A DNA stretch of 25,943 bases from NCBI GenBank assembly GCA_050945515.1, contig JBMNTB010000025.1:1-25943 (forward strand), read 5' to 3'. Positions 7,803 through 16,400 of the stretch are shown piece after piece (the first letter of the stretch is position 1; every line of letters starts with the position of its first letter). The translations under genes and the position numbers were made by a program. The DNA is from UBA1046 sp050945515. Lineage in GTDB: Bacteria > Bacillota > Clostridia > Saccharofermentanales > DTU023. The notes beneath the pieces were generated by a model that was given only the letters and a program-made list of their open reading frames with translations, had not been told where the DNA came from and did no database searches.

Positions 7803-10181
7803 ATGGATAAAACGATTTTTTCCGAGAGGATGCAGATACTATCACAGGCAAATTATGGCAAAGATTTATCATCTTTGACTGAAAGGGAATTCTGGCAAAT
7901 TCTTTCCCGTACCATTATGTCCCTGCTGGCACCGGAATGGGAGGCTACGCGACGCTCTTATAATGATCAGCGGCAGGCTCATTACTTTTCTGCAGAGTTT
8001 TTGGTAGGGAGAAGTTTACTCAATAATCTGATCAATCTGAATCTCTATGATGTTGTGCAGGACTTTGCTGCCGAGCAAGGTCATGATCTGCTGAATATCT
8101 TGGAGCATGAGTCGGATCCGGGATTGGGCAATGGCGGTCTAGGGCGCTTATCTGCCTGTTTTCTTGACTCCAGTGCTACTCTGGATCTGCCAGTGACGGG
8201 ATATGGTATATTATATCATTATGGTTTGTTTCGTCAGGAAATTGAGAATGGTTTCCAAAAGGAATATCCGGATAATTGGATAGATAACGATGGGTATCCT
8301 TTTCTAATACCTCGCCGTGAAGAAAAAGTATTAATCCATTACGAAGATTTTAAAGTATATGCTGTTCCTTACGATCTTCCGGTAACAGGTTTTGGCACTG
8401 ATAATATTAATACGATCAGACTATGGGATGCGGAACCGGCTCAGGAATTTGATTTTAATTTATTCAATTCACAAAGATTTGATGATGCTGTCATTGAGCG
8501 TAACCGTGTTAAGGACATCTGCCGTGTTCTGTACCCGAATGACAGCTCATATGATGGAAAGGTGTTAAGGCTTAGACAGCAGTATTTTTTTGTGTCTGCT
8601 TCACTGCAAAATGTCTTGGAATCATTCAAGCGCACACATGGTACTGATTTTTCACAATTTCCGGAGTTTAACTGTATTCAGCTTAATGATACACATCCTG
8701 TTTTGGCGATCCCGGAGCTGATGCGTTTACTAATAGATGAAAACAGACAAAGTTGGGGCGAAGCCTGGGAGATAGTTCGTAAGACCTTTGCTTTTACAAA
8801 TCATACTATGATGGAAGAGGCGCTGGAGAAATGGGATCTTAATATTTTCCAATTTCTTTTTCCACGCATCTTGAACATTATTAAAGAAATTGACCAAAGA
8901 TTTGAAGATGAGCTAACGGAGAAAAATTTACCGGAGGATCTTATTCAGTCAATGTCTCCTATCCATGATGGCAAGATACATATGGCTTTGCTGGCATGCT
9001 ACAGCTGTTATTCAGTCAATGGCGTCGCTGCTATCCATAGCAATCTTTTAAAAAATGTTCTCTTCAAAGACTTTTATAGACAATGGCCGGGGAAATTCAA
9101 TAATAAAACTAATGGGGTTACCCCTAGACGTTGGCTCCTGCTGTGCAATCCGCTGCTAGCGGATCTGCTGACGACAAAAATGGGCAATCAAGATTGGGTC
9201 ACGGATCTTAATTTGTTAAAACCCTTAGCTTCAGAAAACAATGATCCCAAGTTGATTAGAAATTTGCTAGAGATTAAGTCACAAAATAAGGTGAAACTAG
9301 TGAATTTTATTAAAGAATACGAGGGAATTGAACTGGACAGTAGTTTTTTGTTTGATGTTCAGATCAAAAGGCTTCATGAATACAAGAGACAATTACTCAA
9401 TGGTCTCCATATTTTAGACCAGTATTTTAGACTAAAGGAGAAAGGTACCTCTAACGGAATAACTCCTGTTGCTTATATCATTGGTGCTAAGGCGGCACCG
9501 GGATATTTTCGAGCTAAGGGAATAATAAAATTTTTAACTGAATTAGCAGCCTTGATTAATGATGATTCTGATGTGAATGATCATATGAGGGTTGTATTTC
9601 TTCATAATTATAATGTTTCATTGGCGGAAAGAATTTTTCCTGCTGCGGATATCTCAGAACAGATTTCCACTGTAGGTATGGAAGCATCCGGGACAGGCAA
9701 TATGAAATTTATGATGAATGGTGCCTTGACATTAGGTACATATGACGGCGCCAATTTGGAAATTCTGGATCAGGTAGGAGAAGATAACTGCTTCATGTTC
9801 GGACCCAAAATAGCTGACTTCCCTGCAACAATGAGTTATTACAATTCCCAATGGCAATATCAAAATGTTGAGGGGTTAAAAAGAGTGGTTGATGCATTGA
9901 TTGATGGTACCATTTCCGATAATCGCACAGGAATGTTTCAAGACCTTTATGATTCGTTGTTAACAGGTTCTCAGTGGCAGGCAGGTGATCCTTTCTATGT
10001 TTTGGGAGATTTTGACTCATATAGGAAAACACGCAACTATGCTCACCAGTCATATCAAGATCAAATGCGATGGGGTCAGAAATGTTGGATTAATATAGTC
10101 AACAGCGGGAGATTTAGTTCTGACAGAACAGTTAGCGAGTATGCTCAGGAGATCTGGAGAGTACAGCAATCATCTATTTGA
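7803..10181 (+). CDS. glgP: Glycogen/starch/alpha-glucan phosphorylase
   Basis: Removes glucose from the ends of alpha-1,4-glucans with phosphate, giving glucose 1-phosphate; cytoplasmic, PLP-dependent. The 792 residues match the family length (about 800). Diagnostic stretches are NGGLGRLSACFLDSSATL near the N-terminus, GYGILYHYGLFRQ, NDTHPVLAIPELMRLL, TNHTMMEEALEKW, KTNGVTPRRWLL, VQIKRLHEYKRQLLN, and the PLP site EASGTGNMKFMMNGALT with the Schiff-base lysine at 635, followed by GTYDGANLEI. AAGGAG (7791-7796) lies 6 bases before the ATG. No other glycogen gene is in the window, so it is a stand-alone unit. Its TGA stop lies inside a TTGACA, one of two such boxes ahead of the next gene. Confidence 0.97.
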   Translation: MDKTIFSERMQILSQANYGKDLSSLTEREFWQILSRTIMSLLAPEWEATRRSYNDQRQAHYFSAEFLVGRSLLNNLINLNLYDVVQDFAAEQGHDLLNILEHESDPGLGNGGLGRLSACFLDSSATLDLPVTGYGILYHYGLFRQEIENGFQKEYPDNWIDNDGYPFLIPRREEKVLIHYEDFKVYAVPYDLPVTGFGTDNINTIRLWDAEPAQEFDFNLFNSQRFDDAVIERNRVKDICRVLYPNDSSYDGKVLRLRQQYFFVSASLQNVLESFKRTHGTDFSQFPEFNCIQLNDTHPVLAIPELMRLLIDENRQSWGEAWEIVRKTFAFTNHTMMEEALEKWDLNIFQFLFPRILNIIKEIDQRFEDELTEKNLPEDLIQSMSPIHDGKIHMALLACYSCYSVNGVAAIHSNLLKNVLFKDFYRQWPGKFNNKTNGVTPRRWLLLCNPLLADLLTTKMGNQDWVTDLNLLKPLASENNDPKLIRNLLEIKSQNKVKLVNFIKEYEGIELDSSFLFDVQIKRLHEYKRQLLNGLHILDQYFRLKEKGTSNGITPVAYIIGAKAAPGYFRAKGIIKFLTELAALINDDSDVNDHMRVVFLHNYNVSLAERIFPAADISEQISTVGMEASGTGNMKFMMNGALTLGTYDGANLEILDQVGEDNCFMFGPKIADFPATMSYYNSQWQYQNVEGLKRVVDALIDGTISDNRTGMFQDLYDSLLTGSQWQAGDPFYVLGDFDSYRKTRNYAHQSYQDQMRWGQKCWINIVNSGRFSSDRTVSEYAQEIWRVQQSSI

Positions 10182-10186
10182 CAAGT

Positions 10187-10215
10187 TTGACACATTGTTG
10201 TCCGTTTGGTAAAAT
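10187..10215 (+). promoter_or_regulatory. Strong promoter of the ydbC/PC4-like gene
   Basis: Consensus TTGACA at 10187-10192, a 17-base spacer, and TAAAAT at 10210-10215 preceded by TGG (an extended -10). A second TTGACA at 10178-10183 contains the glgP stop. All elements are near consensus, suggesting high expression. Confidence 0.8.
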
Positions 10216-10250
10216 GCACTGTAAGTTAAAAATTGCGGAGGGAAAATAAA

Positions 10251-10490
10251 ATGGCCGAGTTTAAATACGAGATTAAGAAGAATATTGCAGTTTTGAGCAC
10301 CAGCAGATCAGGCTGGAATCGTGAGTTAAACCTTGTTAGCTGGAATGAGAGTAAAGCAAAGCTTGATCTGCGCGATTGGTCACCGGATCACGATAAAATG
10401 AGCAAGGGTATTACTCTGAGTAGAGAAGAGGCAGCTATTCTTCGTGAAGTATTAAATGAGATATCTTTAGATGAACTGATGCCCGAATAA
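10251..10490 (+). CDS. YdbC family PC4-like single-stranded nucleic acid-binding protein
   Basis: A small protein of 79 residues that resembles the bacterial YdbC group of the PC4 (transcriptional coactivator p15) fold, known to bind single-stranded DNA as a dimer. Recognisable stretches are FKYEIKKNIAVLSTSRSGWNRELNLVSW, DLRDWSPDHDKMSKGITLSREEA and a C-terminal helix EAAILREVLNEI. The start at 10251 is supported by GGAGGG (10237-10242) 8 bases upstream; an in-frame TTG at 10233 would place that site inside the gene. It has its own strong promoter and terminator, so it is a monocistronic unit. The physiological role of the family is poorly known. Confidence 0.88.
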   Translation: MAEFKYEIKKNIAVLSTSRSGWNRELNLVSWNESKAKLDLRDWSPDHDKMSKGITLSREEAAILREVLNEISLDELMPE

Positions 10491-10511
10491 GATGATTCTG
10501 CTGAAAGAAAA

Positions 10512-10538
10512 CCTGGCCAGTCAATGGCCGGGTTTTTT
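10512..10538. terminator. Bidirectional intrinsic terminator between ydbC-like gene and sortase
   Basis: CCTGGCCA (10512-10519) pairs with TGGCCGGG (10525-10532), one G-T wobble, 5-base loop, then T6 on the plus strand. Read on the minus strand the same stem is followed by TTTTCTTT, so it can also end the sortase transcript. A second palindrome, GAGATCT-AC-AGATCTC, lies at 10554-10569 between it and the sortase stop. Confidence 0.88.
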
Positions 10539-10572
10539 CTGTCCAATACAGTGAGATCTACAGATCTCTTGA

Positions 10573-11319
10573 TCAGTTGTCCGTCAGGGATATTGTTTCT
10601 TTCAAATGCCCATAAAGTAAAAAACGAAGTGATCCTCGTTTATGGGTAGCAGTATTGCGCAATGGTGTGCAACTGACAATTATGATCCCTGCTTGATCTG
10701 TGTGTTCGTTAATTTTTTTCATCAATAATGACGGTTCAATTTCTATACTCCTGTCCATAATATATATATAAGCATTTTCGCTGCCGACAACGATTATTTC
10801 ATCACCGGGTTTTATCTCATGAATATGATGTAGATAGTTACCGGGTCGATACCCACGGTGTCCGAACAAGACAAAGTTTCCTTTTCCTCCCATTGGTGCT
10901 GAGGATTTATAATGGCCAATAGCAACCCTTAGGGAATGTACGGTAGCATTATCAGCGATGGGCATAGAGAAGTCTATAGAGGGTATATCTAGTCGTGCAT
11001 AAGTTTTTACTTTGACAAATTTTCTAGCATTTGCCTCAGGTTCAGTGGAGGATGGTTTGGCAAAATCTTCCCATTCTTCACCATCAACTTTATAGGCATT
11101 TGGTGCAAAACTAACTTCAATTTCTTTCACAGGCTCTATTCCGGATGTAGATTTCTGTCCGTCGGTCTGAGTAATCTTCATCTCCGCCAAAATATCATCA
11201 ATTTTAGTTCTTTGGCGATAATTTTGATAATAGGGCCTGATTAACAGGTATATACCTACCAGCATGAGAGTGGCAGCCAATATATTAAGAAATACATAGA
11301 GAAATCTCTTTTTTTTCAT
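10573..11319 (-). CDS. Sortase family transpeptidase
   Basis: Cuts sorting signals in exported proteins and joins them to cell-wall cross-bridges or pilin subunits, on the outer membrane face. 248 residues: a basic N-terminus, one signal-anchor helix (about residues 7-27), a hydrophilic linker of about 75 residues, and the sortase barrel. The triad is visible: His154 in LFGHRGY, Cys217 in VSCTP and Arg232 in SLRFLLYG. The class is uncertain; size and the isolated setting fit class D/E better than pilin-type C. No LPxTG-like substrate is encoded in the window, so this is an orphan here. Two adjacent ATGs exist (11322, 11319); GGAGG at 11325-11329 is 2 and 5 bases away respectively, so 11319 is preferred. 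Confidence 0.92.
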   Translation of the reverse strand: MKKKRFLYVFLNILAATLMLVGIYLLIRPYYQNYRQRTKIDDILAEMKITQTDGQKSTSGIEPVKEIEVSFAPNAYKVDGEEWEDFAKPSSTEPEANARKFVKVKTYARLDIPSIDFSMPIADNATVHSLRVAIGHYKSSAPMGGKGNFVLFGHRGYRPGNYLHHIHEIKPGDEIIVVGSENAYIYIMDRSIEIEPSLLMKKINEHTDQAGIIIVSCTPLRNTATHKRGSLRFLLYGHLKETISLTDN

Positions 11320-11351
11320 CATGGCCTCCGGCCTAAAAATAGTTAAATTGG

Positions 11352-11397
11352 CTTTGCAACTATTTTAACACAAGAAATTTTACAACTCTTTACAACT
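11352..11397 (-). promoter_or_regulatory. Sortase promoter with AGTTGTAAA repeats
   Basis: On the minus strand TGTTAAAAT (complement of 11362-11370) is an extended -10, placing the start about 35 bases before the sortase ATG. Upstream, AGTTGTAAA occurs twice with a 10-bp period (complement of 11389-11397 and 11379-11387), and a variant AGTTGCAAA lies downstream (11353-11361). A tandem repeat at one helical turn in the -35 region is a common arrangement for a response-regulator site. The repeats are seen; the regulator is inferred. Confidence 0.45.
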
Positions 11398-11507
11398 AAA
11401 AGTACTGAATAAATTAAAATAAGTACTATGAGATATAAGTTACGCCGACAAAACTAATAACCTTTAGGTTTTAGAGTATGACAGAGCAGAGGCGCGACTT
11501 ATCACTG

Positions 11508-11582
11508 AGCATTGAGTCTTTTTTGTTATTATATAATTGGTCTAATCGATTATCGATTGGAATCATATGCACACTCAATGCT
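11508..11582 (+). promoter_or_regulatory. htpG promoter region with nested palindromes
   Basis: A perfect TATAAT lies at 11532-11537 with no clear -35. Just downstream is AATCGAT-T-ATCGATT (11544-11558), a 7-1-7 perfect inverted repeat at the expected transcription start. An outer perfect 10-bp inverted repeat, AGCATTGAGT (11508-11517) and ACTCAATGCT (11573-11582), brackets promoter and palindrome and ends 4 bases before the htpG ribosome site. The rest of the 277-base gap from the sortase start holds AGTACT twice (11401-11406, 11422-11427) 21 bp apart. There is no CIRCE element. Confidence 0.45.
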
Positions 11583-11599
11583 TACGAAAGGATTTAATT

Positions 11600-13471
11600 A
11601 TGAAGATCAAAAAGGGTCAGATACAGGTCAGCACAGAAAACATTTTCCCCATAATCAGACAGTGGCTGTACTCAAATCGCGACATTTTCCTACGTGAGTT
11701 AGTTTCTAACTCAGCAGACGCCTTATCCAAACTAAGGCAACTTGCCAATATGGGTGAAATGGAATTAGATCAGGAAGAATTGAGAATTGAGATCCGTTTC
11801 GATACAGGGACCGGTAAGCTGATGATTGTAGATAATGGCATTGGTATGACTGAGGCGGAGCTTGATAAATATATCAATCAAATTGCCTACTCAGGAATGA
11901 CTGACTTTGTCACATATTATCAAGAGCATGGCGGTGCTGAAGATGCCGGCTTTATTGGTCATTTTGGTCTGGGTTTTTACTCTGCCTTTATGGTTGCCGA
12001 GAAAGTTGAGATAGACACCTTATCGTGGCAAGAAGGCGTTCCCCCGGTACTCTGGCAAAGCGAGGAAGGTATCGAATATCAAATGAGTCCTGGGACCAGG
12101 AGCGAACGAGGTACAACTATTACTCTTACACTAACGCCTGAGGATAGAGAATGGCTAACTCCTGCCGAGCTGAGAAAAATTATCGATAAATATTGTCGTT
12201 TTATGCCCTGGCCTATCTATTACTTAACTGAGTCTGATACAGAAGTTGAATTATGGCATGATATTAATCTCATAACGAATAGAATTTCCGATCAAGAAGC
12301 TGTCAATATTGTAGAACCACTCTGGCTCAAGCCCCCTGCACAAATTTCCGATCAGGAATATATTACTTTCTACAAGGACACATTCAACGGTATCCAGGAA
12401 CCGCTTTTCTGGGTCCATCTTAATATGGACTACCCGTTCAGGCTGAAGGGAATACTCTATTTCCCTCAGATCAGAGATCACATTCAGACATTGGAAGGAA
12501 GGATCTTACTTTTTTATAATCAAGTTTTTGTTTCTGATAATACCAAAGAGATTATTCCTGAATATTTATTTCTACTGCAAGGGATGCTGGACTGCCCGGA
12601 TTTACCACTCAATGTTTCGCGTAGCTTCCTGCAGAACGATCCCTCGTTCAAAAGATTATCACAACATATTGTGCGCAAGGTGGCAGAACGTCTAAATAAG
12701 TTAAACACCGAAGATCGAGAGTACTATGAGAGTGTATGGCCCAAGATTAGACTTTTTGTTAAATACGGTATTCTCTCTGATCAAAAATTTTATGAATATG
12801 TTAAGCCATCTTTGCTGTTCGCTACTACAAAAGGCAAATATTTATCGGAACAGGAATTGCCTGCAGACAAGGTACTCTATACCCCGGCTGCTGATCAATT
12901 GGCAGTTCATGTCAGGATTGCTGAAGAGCAGGGAATACCTGTGCTGATCATGGATCAAGAAATTGATACACCACTGATGTCATTTATTGAATATCACAGC
13001 CAAGGGAAGAGACAATTCGTCAGAGCCGATTCTGACTATTCAGTGGAAGCAGATGATGACCTGAGTCATTTGATGGATCTGTTTCCTACTGTTACTGATT
13101 TTAAAATATCAGGTTTCAAATTATCGCCTTTAGGGGAAAATGCACCTCCTGCCATTTTGCATGAGCCTGAAGAAATGCGTCGTATAAGAGAGTTTTCTCA
13201 ACAAATGGCTCTTGATGCGCAAATACCGGCGGATAAGAAGGAAGAGCTAACTAAACAGCAAATGGAGCTATTGCTAAATGAAGATTCTAAGCTAATAACC
13301 AACCTGCTGCGAATGAATGAGTTACCTGAACGTAAAGAGTCTGCTAGAAAATTGGCATCATACATTTTTGATTTGACCAGACTGGCCCAAGGCCTTTTGA
13401 GCGGTGATGATCTGGCTGACTTTATCGATAGGTCTACCCGTCTGGCAGAACAGACACTGGAATCGCAGTAA
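11600..13471 (+). CDS. htpG: Molecular chaperone HtpG (bacterial Hsp90)
   Basis: ATP-dependent cytosolic chaperone that works as a dimer on late folding intermediates. The 623 residues are standard. The N-terminal ATPase domain shows RELVSNSADALSKLR, DNGIGMT and GHFGLGFYSAFMVA; the middle domain shows GILYFPQ, LYNQVFVSDN-like sequence and LPLNVSRSFLQ; the C-terminal dimerisation domain follows. The start at 11600 has AAAGGA (11587-11592) 7 bases upstream; an in-frame ATG at 11567 would place this site and a palindrome arm inside the gene. purL begins 27 bases after its stop, so the two are probably co-transcribed, an unusual pairing. Confidence 0.95.
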   Translation: MKIKKGQIQVSTENIFPIIRQWLYSNRDIFLRELVSNSADALSKLRQLANMGEMELDQEELRIEIRFDTGTGKLMIVDNGIGMTEAELDKYINQIAYSGMTDFVTYYQEHGGAEDAGFIGHFGLGFYSAFMVAEKVEIDTLSWQEGVPPVLWQSEEGIEYQMSPGTRSERGTTITLTLTPEDREWLTPAELRKIIDKYCRFMPWPIYYLTESDTEVELWHDINLITNRISDQEAVNIVEPLWLKPPAQISDQEYITFYKDTFNGIQEPLFWVHLNMDYPFRLKGILYFPQIRDHIQTLEGRILLFYNQVFVSDNTKEIIPEYLFLLQGMLDCPDLPLNVSRSFLQNDPSFKRLSQHIVRKVAERLNKLNTEDREYYESVWPKIRLFVKYGILSDQKFYEYVKPSLLFATTKGKYLSEQELPADKVLYTPAADQLAVHVRIAEEQGIPVLIMDQEIDTPLMSFIEYHSQGKRQFVRADSDYSVEADDDLSHLMDLFPTVTDFKISGFKLSPLGENAPPAILHEPEEMRRIREFSQQMALDAQIPADKKEELTKQQMELLLNEDSKLITNLLRMNELPERKESARKLASYIFDLTRLAQGLLSGDDLADFIDRSTRLAEQTLESQ

Positions 13472-13498
13472 AAATTTAATCGCAAGGAGAATAAAGCC

Positions 13499-16400
13499 AT
13501 GACTTACGGCTCAGAATATCTGCAACGCATCTATTTCATGAAGCGTCCGGATTTGGATACGGGGGGGCAGTCCCTATTGCTCGAGTTAAAAAAATTTTTA
13601 GGAGTAGACGCTTTGCAAGAGATGGTTGTTCTTTCTCGCGTCGATTTCTTCAGTACATCAAGCTATGAAACGGAAAGGATTATTGATCTGATCGCTGATC
13701 CCACTTTAAGCATCAGAATATTTGCTCACAATGATGGCTCACCTAATCTGCAGCAAGCACATTTAGAAGAACCGGACTATGAATTAATAGTTGAACCAAT
13801 TGATGGTCAATATGATCAAGAATCTGATTTGATAGCACAATCCATACAGATATCACTGGCAAGAGAAGCCGGAACAGTCAAATCTGCCAGGCATTATCTG
13901 TTTTACGGTGATCTTAGCCTGACAGACAGACAGAAGATCAGAGCATGGCTGGTTAATCCCGTTGAAAGCCGGACAGGCACTACCAGTTTTATTGCATCTA
14001 ACATTATTCATGAAGATGTGCTGAAGGCGATTCCAGTATGTAGAGGCTTTACTGAACTAAGCTCTGAAGAACTAAATGCTTTCTGCGTTGATCAGCAACT
14101 GGCCATGACTACGGCTGATTTGCGACACATTCAGGCACATTTTCTGGAGATCGGACGTGATCCCACTTTAGCGGAAATTAGAGTCCTTGATACCTACTGG
14201 TCCGATCATTGCCGGCATACCACCTTCAATACCGAGTTGATACAGGTTGATTTTCCGGAGGAGTTTGACCCAGATTTGCGTGAACATATTGAGTCCAGTT
14301 GGCATTATTATCTCTCATGGCATAAGTTTTTTGATCAGCAAAAGGGAAGTAAAAGTCCTGTAACTCTAATGGATTTGGCCACTATCTGTACTAAAATACT
14401 CAAAACTGAATTTGATCTCAGTGATCTTGATGAGTCTGAGGAAATTAATGCTTGCAGTATCCGTGTGACAGTGAAACAGGATGGAATCGATAAAGATGTT
14501 CTCCTTATGTTCAAGAATGAAACGCATAATCATCCGACAGAAATAGAACCCTTCGGTGGTGCGGGCACTTGCCTGGGTGGTGCCATTCGTGACCCATTGT
14601 CAGGCAGGGCATATGCTTATCAGGCGATGAGAGTTTCAGGGGGAGCGGATCCCAGACAAAATTATAAGAGCGTCCGACCCGGTAAGCTGGCTCAGCGTTA
14701 CATTGCTAAGCAAGCCAGCTTGGGTTACAGTACCTATGGCAATCAGATTGGCATAGCTGCGGGACATTTAGCTGAGTATTATCATACGCGCTTTGAAGCT
14801 AAGAGGCTTGAGGCCGGTGCAATTATGGCAGCAGTGCCAGCCGATCAGGTGAGGAGAGAGCGTCCTCTGGCCGGTGACATTGTTATCCTGGTTGGTGGCA
14901 GAACAGGAAGAGACGGTATTGGTGGTGCCACCGGATCGTCGCAAAGTCATCATAAGTCCTCGCATCGACTCAGTGCTGCCGAAGTGCAAAAGGGGAATCC
15001 CTATCTGGAACGAAATCTGCAGCGCTTATTTCAAAGGCCGGAACTAGCGAAATTAATAAAGAGATGTAACGATTTTGGTGCTGGCGGTGTATCTGTAGCA
15101 ATTGGCGAGTTAGCAGAAGGGCTGCTGATTAATCTTGATGCTGTTCCGTTGAAGTATACTGGACTAGACGGTACTGAAATTGCTCTTTCTGAATCACAGG
15201 AAAGGATGGCTGTAGTAGTTTCAGCAGACGAGGCAGCCTTATTTTGCCAATATGCTGCGGAAGAAAATTTGGAAGCGACAGAAGTAGCGGTAGTGACAGA
15301 AGAACCTGTTCTAAAAATGATTTGGCAAGGTCAGACTATCGTCGAACTACAAAGAGATTTCCTGGCAACTAATGGCTCAAGGCAGCAGACCTCAGCATTA
15401 TTTTCTCCATCTCAAGCTCAGATATGGTTTGCAGGGGAAGAATCTGAGTACGGCTTTGTTGTTAGACTATCAGAGCTACTCTCCGATATTTCACAATGTT
15501 CGCGTCGGGGCTTGATTGAGTGTTTTGACAACACCATTGGTGCCGGCACTGTTCTGTTGCCACTTGGCGGTAAAACACAGTTGACGCCGGAGATGGGTAT
15601 GGCAGCGCAAATTCCAACCGGTCCTGGTGAATTGTCCGATTCGGTATCGCTTATGGCCTGTGGCTACGATCCTTATCTCGCTGAAGCAAGCCCGTACCAT
15701 GCCGGTTTCTTTGCTGTCTTGTCAGCTTTAAGCAAAATTCTGGCTATGGGTGGGAATCCTTTTCAAGCCAGATTAAGTCTGCAGGAATATTTTGGTAAAA
15801 CGGTTGATCCCCAGAGCTGGGGCCGACCACTGACTTCATTATTAGGCGCCTTCGACGCGATGCTAAGCTTTGGCGTACCTGCTATAGGTGGCAAAGACAG
15901 TATGTCCGGAACTTTTGAAAATTTGAGTGTGCCGCCTTCACTGATTGCTTTTGCTGTTGGTCTTACCTCAGTCGATAAAGTTATTTCAGCAACTCTGAAA
16001 TCAGCAGGACAGAAAGTTTATGCTTTTATTGTGCCACTGGATGAAATCTGCATCGTTGATCTCGAACCTTGGCTAAAAACCTTGTCGTTCTTATATGAAA
16101 GCTGCCAGAGTAATCAAGTTCAGAATATAATTACTGCTGACGGTGGAGGACTTGCGGTTACTGTAACAAAAGCCTTAATGGGTGAGGCCCTGGGCTTCAA
16201 ATTTTCATGCAATAATAACGTGGATCTATTTAAGCCTGCACCCGGCAGTCTAATCGTAAGCTTTGACGAAAGTGTAGAAGAGGCCGATATAATTGCCGCA
16301 GGTGGAATTTTTCTGGGTATAACTTCTGGTGACGGTCAGGTCTCATATGATAACGAGAATATTGGCCTTGCAGAGCTGTTAAGGATTTGGCTGGAACCGC

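Noticed and set aside
10177..10192. Direct repeat TTTGACA-AG-TTTGACA, similar to a CtsR heptad box in reverse orientation
   Set aside because: CtsR heptads need a 10-base period and TTTGACC; here the period is 9 and the second copy is simply a consensus -35 box.
10554..10569. Palindrome GAGATCT-AC-AGATCTC as a second terminator
   Set aside because: No T-run follows on either strand; the loop is minimal, so it may be chance or a protein site.
11490..11600. Possible CIRCE element before htpG
   Set aside because: No TTAGCACTC-N9-GAGTGCTAA is present; the inverted repeats there have other sequences and spacing.
13472..13498. Purine riboswitch before purL
   Set aside because: Only 27 bases separate htpG and purL, too short for the aptamer, and no purine aptamer core is seen.
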